A stretch of DNA of 64,000 nt from Bacillus litorisediminis. Its GTDB lineage: Bacteria; Bacillota; Bacilli; Bacillales; JC228. Below the pieces are notes generated by a model. It saw only the letters and a list, made by a program, of their open reading frames with translations. It did not search any database and was not told the origin of the DNA. The translations under genes were made by a program, and so were the position numbers. Position 1 is the stretch's first letter; each line of letters starts with the position of its first letter. Shown here piece by piece: positions 16,480 to 23,857 of this stretch. The stretch is from positions 1-64,000 of the forward strand of contig NZ_JAKZKT010000004.1 of the NCBI RefSeq assembly GCF_022808645.1. Direction: 5' to 3'.

Positions 16480-18000
16480 TTAAGAAAGCTGGTAGACACC
16501 AGAGAACTTATTACGCAAATAGTCAACTAGATATTTGGCATTTAGTTCCTCGCTGGTTACATCTAGCAAAATTTCTAATGGCTTTTTCATCTTCCCGTGT
16601 TTATGAATTTTTTCAGTGAGCCACTCTCGGATTGGAAGGATATTACCCGCCTCAAGAAGCTCATTAAAGTGTGGCAAATCTTTTAACATGGCATGTTTAA
16701 ATTGGGCTGCATACATATATCCGAGCGCATAAGACGGGAAGTAACCGAAGCTGCCTCCTGACCAGTGAACATCCTGCAAAACTCCCTCTCCATCATGTCT
16801 TGGGACAACTCCAAGATATTCCTCATATTTTGTATTCCAAATTTCCGGCAAATCCTTCACTTGAATATCACCGCTAAATAATCCCTTTTCAATTTCATAC
16901 CGTACCATAATATGCAGTGGATAAGTTAATTCATCGGCCTCAATCCGAATCAGTGAAGGTTTTGATTCGTTAATGGCCCGATAAAAATCTGCCAGGGATA
17001 CATGATCTAAGTGGCCATCTGCATAGTCTTGCAATAGAGCAAAGTTTTTCTTCCAAAAGCCAAATTGACGTCCGATAAAATTTTCGAAAAATAAAGATTG
17101 GGATTCATGAATACCCATCGACGTTCCGCTAGCAAGAGGAGTCCAATCCAATTCTGCAGAAATATTCTGTTCGTAAAGCGCATGGCCGCACTCGTGGATT
17201 GTTCCAAAAACAGCGGTTCGAAAATCTTTTTCATTATAGTTTGTTGTAATGCGAACATCCCCTCGATTGATTCCTGTTGCGAAAGGATGAACAGTTTCAT
17301 CTAATCTTCCAGCGTCGAGATCATACCCAAGCCCTTTAAGAATTTCCAGACTGAACGATTTTTGTTTATCCTTGGGAAAAGGAAAGAACAGAATGGAAGG
17401 ATCAGGTTTGGTTGCCGATGATTGTACCTCTTTTACAAGCTTTACTAAGTCTTGTCTTAGCTGGCCAAACACTCTGTCAAGTACATCAACGGTCATTCCC
17501 GGTTCATAGAAGTCTAGGAGGCGATTATAAGGATGTCCTTCATATCCCCAATAGTTAATGAATCGTTTCGTTGTCTCAACTAGCTTTTCAAGATACGGCT
17601 GGAATAGAGAAAAATCCGCCTTCGCTTTTGCTTCTTCCCAAATATGCTCCGATTTGGATTGTAATATCACATACTCCTCATATTCATCTTTCGGTATTTT
17701 TTTGTTTAGTTCATATTCCTTCTTACATTCACTGAGTGCCTGCAATGTGATGGGCGAAAGATGATTTTGTGCATCCGGGCTTAACAGCTCTGCTATGTAA
17801 GCGGCCATAGTATCTGATGTTAACAAGTCATAAACGGTACTGGAGAGCATCCCAACAACTTCTGAACGCTGTTCAATCCCTTTTTTTGGAGCTCCAGTTC
17901 GCATATCCCAATAAATTAAAGAAATGGCCTCATTATAGGCTGTAATTTGTTTTATATATCTGCGAAATTCATTTTCTACTTCTTTCCATTTCTCAGCCAT
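16480..18000 (-). CDS. ypwA: M32 family carboxypeptidase
   Basis: A 506-residue cytoplasmic metallocarboxypeptidase of the Taq-carboxypeptidase (M32) family, removing C-terminal residues from peptides. The zinc site HEXXH is visible as HECGHALYEQ, with the later ESQSLFFENFIGR stretch carrying the third ligand. Length equals B. subtilis YpwA (about 500). The start is preceded by AAGGGGGAG. The xpt-pbuX genes found beside it in B. subtilis are absent here. Confidence 0.93.
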   Translation of the reverse strand: MAEKWKEVENEFRRYIKQITAYNEAISLIYWDMRTGAPKKGIEQRSEVVGMLSSTVYDLLTSDTMAAYIAELLSPDAQNHLSPITLQALSECKKEYELNKKIPKDEYEEYVILQSKSEHIWEEAKAKADFSLFQPYLEKLVETTKRFINYWGYEGHPYNRLLDFYEPGMTVDVLDRVFGQLRQDLVKLVKEVQSSATKPDPSILFFPFPKDKQKSFSLEILKGLGYDLDAGRLDETVHPFATGINRGDVRITTNYNEKDFRTAVFGTIHECGHALYEQNISAELDWTPLASGTSMGIHESQSLFFENFIGRQFGFWKKNFALLQDYADGHLDHVSLADFYRAINESKPSLIRIEADELTYPLHIMVRYEIEKGLFSGDIQVKDLPEIWNTKYEEYLGVVPRHDGEGVLQDVHWSGGSFGYFPSYALGYMYAAQFKHAMLKDLPHFNELLEAGNILPIREWLTEKIHKHGKMKKPLEILLDVTSEELNAKYLVDYLRNKFSGVYQLS

Positions 18001-18080
18001 GTTTTCTCCCCCTTTTGAGTATTTAGTTAATCATACCTATATTACCATTTTTCTGAAGATTGACACATACTAATTATGCC

Positions 18081-18116
18081 AAAATAAAAACGCAATCCTG
18101 CTTTTTAAGGATTGCG
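18081..18116 (-). terminator. Terminator overlapping the end of the 61-residue gene
   Basis: CGCAATCCT and AGGATTGCG form a perfect 9-bp stem followed on the minus strand by an AT-rich T run. The stop codon of the gene at 18105-18290 lies in the loop, so the 5' arm encodes the last amino acids. Confidence 0.88.
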
Positions 18117-18290
18117 CATAGATGGCGGCTTTTGTGAAAGGCAGTAAGAATAGGCCTGTTTTAATTCCTCCTCAGCCATCGATAGATTTTGAAGCCCTTT
18201 ACACTCCCCGTTAGTATCTGTTTGAACCAAAGCAAACGTTTGAGAAAGTGCTTTTGATATTTTTTCAAAGTCTTGCGGTGTCAGAGACAA
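18105..18290 (-). CDS. Hypothetical 61-residue protein
   Basis: A small soluble, mainly helical protein with no family I recognise. A longer frame is open upstream, but AAAGGAGG lies 9 bases before a TTG at 18290, which I take as the start. A cysteine-containing middle (NGECKGLQNL) and the tail CLSQKPPSMRNP are the only notable features. It has its own terminator, in whose loop the gene ends. Confidence 0.6.
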   Translation of the reverse strand: MSLTPQDFEKISKALSQTFALVQTDTNGECKGLQNLSMAEEELKQAYSYCLSQKPPSMRNP

Positions 18291-18412
18291 GAAAACATCC
18301 CTCCTTTGCCTGTTTGAGAAAATTTTCCTTTCCATCCAATTACAAATACATTGTATGTATAAAATCATGTTTTTATTCCGTCCATAGTTAAGAATAAAGT
18401 CGGATAATGTAT

Positions 18413-18444
18413 AAAAAACCCAAACTTAGCCAGTAAGGGTTTTT
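18413..18444 (-). terminator. Terminator of ypsC
   Basis: AAAACCC and GGGTTTT form a 7-bp stem with a 15-base loop ending in T6, 12 bp after the ypsC stop codon. Confidence 0.65.
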
Positions 18445-18456
18445 ACTTACAGATTT

Positions 18457-19593
18457 TCAATTTCTAGGCGGTCTTTTTCCCCAATATTGGTAGTAATCGG
18501 TTCGGATAAAACCGTTAAATAGTTTTCTTTTTTTCGTAGCTATTTTGCCGAAATGCTTTTCAAACTCTTCGTGAGAAGTAATAAAATATAAGGACCAGGT
18601 GTCTAAATCAGCCAAAGTCTGGCCAAGCTGCTGATATAATCTCTCCACACCAGGACGGTCACTAATCCGTTCACCATATGGAGGATTACTGACAATAACT
18701 CCATACAAATCTGTCGTCGTAAAATCGGTTGCCTGCATTTGTTTAAACTGAATAACACCAGCAAGCCCTGCTTCCTGCGCATTTTGTTTTGCCATTTCAA
18801 CTGCAGTATGCTGGATATCACTTCCCATGATATCTAAACGCTGGTCATAGTTAGCTAGATCCTCTGCTTCTTCTCTGGCTCTTTCCCAAACACCTTCAGA
18901 CATCATTTCCCATTCTTCTGCTAAAAAATCACGGTTAAAACCAGGGGCAATATTTTGTCCAATCAAAGCCGCTTCAATTGGAATCGTACCAGAACCGCAA
19001 AAAAGATCAACAAAAGGCCTGTCTGGCGTCCAATTCGTTAATTGGATCAACGCAGCTGCAAGTGTTTCCTTTAATGGAGCAGCACCCTGTTGGATCCGAT
19101 AGCCCCGCTTATGTAATCCGGCGCCAGATGTATCGATAGTGAGTGTTACAACATCTTTGCGGATAGCAACTTCAATCGGAACTTTTGCTCCCGTTTCCTG
19201 AAACCATTGAACCCCTCTGTACTGACTTTTTAACCGCTCTACTATTGCCTTTTTCACAATCGCCTGACAATCTGGCACACTATACAGAGTCGATTTAACT
19301 GATTTTCCTGAGACAGGGAATTCACTATCCTTCGTAATGAATTGTTCCCATGGCAACACTTTTGTCTTTTCAAAAAGTTCGTCAAAAGTTGTTGCTTTAA
19401 ATTCGCCTATTTGAATTTTAATCCGGTCAGCCGTTCTCAGCCATAAATTAGTACGGGCAATAGCAAGGTCATCACCCTGAAATAGCACTTTTCCATTGTC
19501 TACGGTACATTCCAGCCCTAGTTTTCTAACTTCATCTGCTACAATTGCTTCTAATCCCATAGCTGCAGTTGCGATTAATTGATATTTGGTCAC
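18457..19593 (-). CDS. ypsC: THUMP-domain RNA methyltransferase (RlmK/L-like)
   Basis: A 378-residue predicted RNA methyltransferase: an N-terminal THUMP RNA-binding domain (about 1-155) and a Rossmann methyltransferase domain. The SAM motif is DLFCGSGTIPIEA and the catalytic N-P-P-Y is in VSNPPYGERI. The family includes RlmL, which makes m2G in 23S rRNA, and B. subtilis YpsC, for which that target is assumed. GTG start with GAGGTGG upstream. It lies next to rnpB as in B. subtilis. Confidence 0.9.
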   Translation of the reverse strand: MTKYQLIATAAMGLEAIVADEVRKLGLECTVDNGKVLFQGDDLAIARTNLWLRTADRIKIQIGEFKATTFDELFEKTKVLPWEQFITKDSEFPVSGKSVKSTLYSVPDCQAIVKKAIVERLKSQYRGVQWFQETGAKVPIEVAIRKDVVTLTIDTSGAGLHKRGYRIQQGAAPLKETLAAALIQLTNWTPDRPFVDLFCGSGTIPIEAALIGQNIAPGFNRDFLAEEWEMMSEGVWERAREEAEDLANYDQRLDIMGSDIQHTAVEMAKQNAQEAGLAGVIQFKQMQATDFTTTDLYGVIVSNPPYGERISDRPGVERLYQQLGQTLADLDTWSLYFITSHEEFEKHFGKIATKKRKLFNGFIRTDYYQYWGKRPPRN

Positions 19594-19681
19594 TTTTCCA
19601 CCTCACGGGTTTCTGATTCAAATCATTAGGTATGTACAATCTTATCCTGAATTTGTAACAATCTTTTTATTCTAAAGAAAA

Positions 19682-19851
19682 CTTGTCTAACGCCAAGCCT
19701 TTAGGCGAAGGCGATTGCCTAGTTGCGCTTATCACTCTCGAAACACCACGTCCTAATGTATCGCTCGACTTGGCCATCCTGGCCTTCGTACTTTATTCCT
19801 TAAAATTTTGACTGTGTTGAATACGCTTCATTGCTAAAATTTTATACTTGT
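19682..19851 (-). repeat. Dispersed non-coding repeat, copy B
   Basis: The minus strand matches copy A (15271-15435) along about 165 bp, with the same conserved blocks in the same order. The distal end adds the hairpin-prone CTAACGCCAAG sequence, which recurs at 39397-39418. It occupies almost the whole ypsC-rnpB gap. Confidence 0.8.
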
Positions 19852-19861
19852 AGAAAGTATA

Positions 19862-19888
19862 AATAAAAACTCTCCATTAAGGAGAGTT
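19862..19888 (-). terminator. Terminator of rnpB
   Basis: AACTCTCC and GGAGAGTT form an 8-bp stem with a 5-base loop, followed by TTTTTATTT on the minus strand, directly after the RNase P RNA. Confidence 0.9.
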
Positions 19889-19892
19889 AAAT

Positions 19893-20300
19893 GTTAACAA
19901 CGTTCTATAAGCCATGTTCTGTACCTTTGTACTTCATGCGGCTCTCGCCTCGTACTCAGGCGGTAATCATCTATCTACAGCCTAAAAGCTGTCCTTCTGT
20001 CCGTTCATTTCCGGATCAGAAGATGCCCCTACCAAAATTTGGGTTTCTCGCTCGAGGGGTTTACCGCGTTCCACTCTTGTGATTTCTCACAAGACTACGT
20101 CACTGTGGCACTTTTATAGGTATTCACACCATATCCATAAAGGACTTAGGTGCTTTCCCAGCCGTCAGCCGAGTAAAAGAACCCAGCTGCCCTGACTTAT
20201 GAATTCGTCAGGCACGAACACTACGAGCATCTCAGCTGCGTGCGAGCATGGACTTTCCTCTGCACAGAATCTATGCAGCGATTACCCGAACGTTGTTAAC
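19893..20300 (-). ncRNA. rnpB: RNase P RNA, type B
   Basis: The catalytic RNA that removes 5' leaders from tRNA precursors. The minus strand starts GTTAACAACGTTCGGGTAAT and ends with the complementary AACGTTGTTAAC, giving the closing P1 stem. Conserved type B blocks are readable: GAGGAAAGTCCATGCTCGCA near the 5' end, ACAGTGACG, AGTGGAACGCGGTAAACCCC and the GAGCGAGAAACCCAAATTTT block. Length about 408 nt compares with about 401 in B. subtilis, where rnpB also lies between ypsC and gpsB. Short reading frames in it are spurious. Confidence 0.97.
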
Positions 20301-20372
20301 GCCGGATTATTATTATATAAGTTTCACAAACATTTATCAACAGGGAATCACTTGCATAAATGGTAAAAACAA

Positions 20373-20675
20373 TCAGTCATATAATTTGCTGCCAAAAACA
20401 TGTTTTTCCAAGTTCGACAATCTTTTTAAGATATCAAAGTTTGTTGTCCCAGTTTGCTGGACAGGTTGCTGTTTTTTAGAAACTTCGTCTAATTGTTTTT
20501 TTAACCTGAGGTTTTCCTGCTGTAATTCTTCAATTTCTTGGCTAAAAGTTTCGTAGTCCTTAATAATTATATCTAAAAATTTATCGACCTCTTCTTGTTT
20601 GTATCCTCTGACACCTGTTTTGAACTCTTTTTCTAAAATTTCCTTTGCAGAAAGTCTAATTTTATCTGATAACAC
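20373..20675 (-). CDS. gpsB: Cell-division protein GpsB
   Basis: A 100-residue DivIVA-like coiled-coil protein that shuttles between septum and side wall and guides penicillin-binding protein PonA (also in this window). The N-terminal domain (about 1-30, [16 protein letters not shown] and [12 protein letters not shown]) is the membrane/PBP-binding module. A long coiled coil follows, and the C-terminal trimerisation segment ([16 protein letters not shown]) ends the protein. Length equals the family norm. Confidence 0.96.
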   Translation of the reverse strand: MLSDKIRLSAKEILEKEFKTGVRGYKQEEVDKFLDIIIKDYETFSQEIEELQQENLRLKKQLDEVSKKQQPVQQTGTTNFDILKRLSNLEKHVFGSKLYD

Positions 20676-20754
20676 CGTTCGTCACCTCATCATTTCATCA
20701 ATATTTTTTCAAAAAACATAAACTTTGTCAATTTAAGAAAAATCAATATTCCTG

Positions 20755-21303
20755 TTAAAATTCTTCATTTTCTTGCTCCACAACCAATTGTAGGTCATAA
20801 AATGAAATCGTTCGGACATCATAAGGATGTTGCAATTGGAAGTTGATCGCAGCTTCATAAAAATATTTTGGTGTTCCTTCGCGTTCCGGGTCATATAGGA
20901 TCAGAGCCCCGTCTGACTTATGTATTATAAACTCCTGATGTCTTCTAAACATATATGGGCCTTTATAAGGCTGGTGATAAAGTGAATTAACATAATCTAA
21001 ATTTCCTATTACTTCATTGTACCAGTTCTGGTTCGCTTCATTCCATTTTTGACTTTGTCCTTGAAAAGGTTCAATGACTCCTACTTTGAGTGTGGGAAAC
21101 TCTTGTCTTAATGAAATGGCAGCCTCAAGTGCCCATAATTCAACTCCGATCTGACCGGAAGAAAGGACCCACTCTAACCCTTCATCTAATAAAAGACGCA
21201 GTTCTTTTTCAAATGCCTTTTTAATATATCGGACTGCATCGTGATCTTTTTGAAAAATTCCTAATTCAAAGCCTTTATAACCTGTGCAATAAACAACCTT
21301 CAT
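20755..21303 (-). CDS. ypsA: YpsA, SLOG-fold protein (DUF1273)
   Basis: A 182-residue Rossmann-like protein of the DUF1273/YpsA family, grouped with SLOG nucleotide-binding proteins. N-terminal TGYKGFELGIF and the GQIGVELWALEAAI segment fit the family. In B. subtilis and S. aureus YpsA affects cell division, consistent with its position next to gpsB. The ATG at 21303 (product MKVVYCTGYK) is preferred over the TTG three codons upstream. The reaction, if any, is unknown. Confidence 0.93.
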   Translation of the reverse strand: MKVVYCTGYKGFELGIFQKDHDAVRYIKKAFEKELRLLLDEGLEWVLSSGQIGVELWALEAAISLRQEFPTLKVGVIEPFQGQSQKWNEANQNWYNEVIGNLDYVNSLYHQPYKGPYMFRRHQEFIIHKSDGALILYDPEREGTPKYFYEAAINFQLQHPYDVRTISFYDLQLVVEQENEEF

Positions 21304-21455
21304 AATGGTCAACTTCCCTTATAACTAGCACTATTATACCTGTTTTATTCAAGAATTACAGGTAGAAATTTCTTATTTTATATACAATCACAGAAAACAT
21401 CCTAAAATGCAAGCAATATCCTTAGATCTACGAGTTTTATAAAACATAGAAATTT

Positions 21456-21484
21456 AAAAGAAGCAAGGGATCACCCCTTGCTTC
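21456..21484 (-). terminator. Terminator of cotD
   Basis: GAAGCAAGGG and TCCCTTGCTTC pair around GTGA on the minus strand and are followed by TTTTAAATTT. It begins a few bases after the cotD stop codon. Confidence 0.85.
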
Positions 21485-21488
21485 CTGG

Positions 21489-21995
21489 TTATCTGCCAAA
21501 CATTGGGTATTCCTTACCAGGCATTGCTGCCCCTGCAACATTCGAAGGATACGGCTTGCCTGGCATGGCTGCTCCAGCAACATTTGAAGGATATGGCTTG
21601 CCTGGCATGGCTGCTCCTGCGACATTATCAGGATATCCTGGTGCAGCCGCACCTGCGACTCCAGTTGGATACCCTGGTGCCATTGCCCCCGCTACACCTG
21701 TTGGATATCCTGGCGCCATTGCCCCTGCCACACCAGTTGGATATCCAGGCATAGCTGCTCCTGCTACTCCTGGTCCTGGTCCCATTGGACCTGCATTAAA
21801 GTGCTGATGCGATACCTCATTTACAACTGATTGGGTCTGCGGATAATAATGCTTATGTTGAAACATTTGGTGGTTTACCAATGTATTATGAGTTGGATGA
21901 ATGTGTGGAACCTCAGTTGTCGAGAAAGCGTGCTGAACACAATGTTTTGTAGGATGAACTACTGCTGGCAACACTTTTGGTGGTCTGCAGTACAT
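21489..21995 (-). CDS. cotD: Spore coat protein CotD with a long repeat tail
   Basis: A 168-residue spore-coat protein made in the mother cell. The N-terminal 70 residues match CotD: MYCRPPKVLPAVVHPTKHCV, rich in His (HIHPTHNT, HKHYY) with only two Cys. Residues 76-165 are a repeat tail of seven units (VAGAxxPGYPT or VAGAAMPGKPYPS) absent from the 75-residue B. subtilis protein as I recall it. An ATG two codons upstream lies too close to AGGAG, so 21995 is taken. A sigma-K-like -10 (CATAGGCTG) lies upstream but is weak evidence. Confidence 0.88.
   Translation of the reverse strand: MYCRPPKVLPAVVHPTKHCVQHAFSTTEVPHIHPTHNTLVNHQMFQHKHYYPQTQSVVNEVSHQHFNAGPMGPGPGVAGAAMPGYPTGVAGAMAPGYPTGVAGAMAPGYPTGVAGAAAPGYPDNVAGAAMPGKPYPSNVAGAAMPGKPYPSNVAGAAMPGKEYPMFGR
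21501..21770 (-). repeat. In-frame coding repeats of cotD
   Basis: Seven in-frame units: four of 36 bp (12 residues, VAGA-A/M-M/A-PGYP-T/D-G/N) and three of 42 bp (14 residues, VAGAAMPGKPYPSN; the last is KEYP). The third-base differences between units show that they were not all copied very recently. Confidence 0.88.
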
Positions 21996-22096
21996 CGACA
22001 TTCTCCTTTCTTTAATATGTTACATTACAGCCTATGAAAGATAAAGGAGACATGTACTAATACAAACACCTATTTTTTAGGGACTTGTCATACTAA

Positions 22097-22192
22097 TTAA
22101 AATACCGCATGGAAGGTCTCTTTATATGTGGTAAATAAAAAGATGGTTAAAAATAAAACAACAAAAAATAAGAAAAGTATGGTTTTTTTCAT
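22097..22192 (-). CDS. Possible 31-residue membrane microprotein
   Basis: A short frame encoding Met-Lys-Lys-Thr then about 18 hydrophobic residues (ILFLFFVVLFLTIFLF) and a short polar tail. AAGGATG lies 7 bases before the ATG, a modest ribosome-binding site. Its single predicted membrane helix is like small sporulation membrane peptides. It could also be chance in AT-rich DNA. Confidence 0.35.
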   Translation of the reverse strand: MKKTILFLFFVVLFLTIFLFTTYKETFHAVF

Positions 22193-22327
22193 CTGTCATC
22201 ATCCTTGGTGTTAATAAACTTCCGTCTATATTTTACAAGGATATTTCCATTGTGACAATTGCATGTTTTTTACATTTCTTTTAAGGCTCTTGTCGTATTG
22301 TGACATTTTTCTCTCTTTTTTTTCGCG

Positions 22328-22347
22328 AAAAAAAGCAGAATCCTGCG
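22328..22347 (-). terminator. Possible short terminator after yprB
   Basis: GCAG-GATT-CTGC is a 4-bp hairpin followed by T7 on the minus strand, immediately after the stop codon. The stem is short, so strength is doubtful. Confidence 0.45.
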
Positions 22348-22348
22348 C

Positions 22349-23608
22349 TTACCCAGGAAATGAATTCGTTAATTTTCTTAATAATCTCAGCTTTCGCTTC
22401 ATTAATTCCTCATATAAGCTTTTGCGTTTTTTTGAGTTTAACTTCTTATTTTCGACAGCTTCTTCAAGTGCTTTTTCGGTAAACTTTAATGCTTCATTAA
22501 AGTCTTTTTTTGTATGCTCCATCCATTTTGCAAGTTCGATACAAGAATTGATTTTTTCAATCCCGCTAGATTGAACAGCCAATGAAGTCCAAAGAGGAAT
22601 AGCTTCCTCGATTTGCTTTATTTTTTTATATTGACTTGCAAGCTGAATTTTTGCCTGACTGTTCCATTCATTGTCTGTATCAGCAAGAATTTGTAATTGA
22701 TTAATTGCATGGTTGGCATTTCCGGATGCTGCTTCCCATCTCCCCATTTCAAATGCCACGCTTGAGACGGCTTTTGTTTGCTGATGCACCAAAAAAGATA
22801 AATGGGTGTACAACGAAATTAGTGCAAGAATATCCCTTTCATTATGCTCGCATAATGAAAAAATACCTTCAGGGTCCTTTCTTTCAAGAAAATCCTGATA
22901 AATCATACCTGATAAGTATCCTGGAACATCATCTTCTCTTGTAATTTCAAGCACTTCTTGTTCTATTATTGAAAGTTTCATGGAAGGCAATTCATGCTTA
23001 AACAGACGCTTACATGCATGATATAGATCAAAATGTCCAAATGAAGGAAGTTTAGCAACCTCATTTCGAATGAGAGAATGTTTAGCTTGTAATAGCGGCC
23101 AATCAAAAGCCTTACCATTGTAAGTTACTAGAGCCTTCACATTGCACTGATTTAAGAAACTCTCGTATAAAGCCACCTCAAAGCCGGGTTCAGGTAAAAT
23201 ATGCTGGATTAAAACAAGCTGCTCCTGTTCAATCCTTGCATGCCCCAATATAAACAGATGATTCCCTGCTCCTGACCCCAAACCAGTTGACTCTGTATCA
23301 AAAAAGAATAAATCTGATTCCTTATAGCCTTTTGCAGAAAGAGGGTGAATCCCATTGTATTGCTGCCAAATCCGGACGGCCCTTTGAAAATCTTTTACAC
23401 CGTAACGGCCAATTTGAAAATCGAGGGGGTACGTTTTCTTCTTAACAAAACAATATCCGCCTTTCGATTCATATACACGAAAGCCATGATCCTTCCAGCT
23501 ATCAAAACTGGGGATTTGAAAGGTTGGCGAGGATGCTTCCTCTTTATTTGGAACTGATTCTAACGACAAATGATTTTTCAATCGATTTAGTTTGCCTTTG
23601 ATCGACAT
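22349..23608 (-). CDS. mrfB: MrfB/YprB, RNase H-like DNA-repair exonuclease
   Basis: A 419-residue protein with a YprB-type RNase H-like exonuclease domain (about 75-265) and TPR-like helices in the C-terminal half. Acidic catalytic positions are visible: FFDTESTGLG (D-x-E), YNGKAFDWPL and the final HNERDILAL. In B. subtilis MrfB works with helicase MrfA to repair mitomycin C damage independently of UvrABC. The start has AAGGAGAG 9 bases upstream. Here a 138-bp repeat element separates it from mrfA, but both stay on one strand. Confidence 0.9.
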   Translation of the reverse strand: MSIKGKLNRLKNHLSLESVPNKEEASSPTFQIPSFDSWKDHGFRVYESKGGYCFVKKKTYPLDFQIGRYGVKDFQRAVRIWQQYNGIHPLSAKGYKESDLFFFDTESTGLGSGAGNHLFILGHARIEQEQLVLIQHILPEPGFEVALYESFLNQCNVKALVTYNGKAFDWPLLQAKHSLIRNEVAKLPSFGHFDLYHACKRLFKHELPSMKLSIIEQEVLEITREDDVPGYLSGMIYQDFLERKDPEGIFSLCEHNERDILALISLYTHLSFLVHQQTKAVSSVAFEMGRWEAASGNANHAINQLQILADTDNEWNSQAKIQLASQYKKIKQIEEAIPLWTSLAVQSSGIEKINSCIELAKWMEHTKKDFNEALKFTEKALEEAVENKKLNSKKRKSLYEELMKRKLRLLRKLTNSFPG

Positions 23609-23651
23609 CCCCGTCTCTCCTTCCTATATTATGGATGCTTTCAAATAGTTT

Positions 23652-23789
23652 GTTGCTAACAGCATCGCAGTAGAAATACACTTCGCTTTCCGCGGTCAAT
23701 GCGGGTAGCCTTCTCAGCGCATTGCGCCTGCGGGGTCTCCCCACACCGTTCTCCAGCAGGAGTCTTCGTGTATATCTGCTGCTTGTTAA
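23652..23789. repeat. Dispersed palindromic repeat between mrfA and mrfB
   Basis: The ends are imperfect inverted repeats: GCAGTAGAAATACACTTCG and, reversed, GCAGCAGATATACACGAAG. The GC-rich interior (CGCTTTCCGCGG ... TGCGGGGTCTCC ... CAGGAGTC) is typical of a repeat I recall from many Bacillaceae genomes. No reading frame explains it. It lies in the mrfA-mrfB gap and could fold into a long hairpin in the RNA. Confidence 0.8.
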
Positions 23790-23857
23790 GTTTCATCCAA
23801 AATTGTGATCTGTCAAAAAAACCATCTCTTAGAAAACAGCCTATTAAAAACTAAGAA

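Noticed and set aside
19891-20556. Plus-strand frames of 63 and 102 residues over rnpB and gpsB
   Set aside because: They run through the conserved RNase P RNA and the antisense of gpsB.
21478-21807. 109-residue plus-strand frame opposite cotD, Pro/Ala/Gly-rich
   Set aside because: It is the antisense reflection of the cotD repeats; the minus-strand frame has the CotD N-terminus, ribosome-binding site and terminator.
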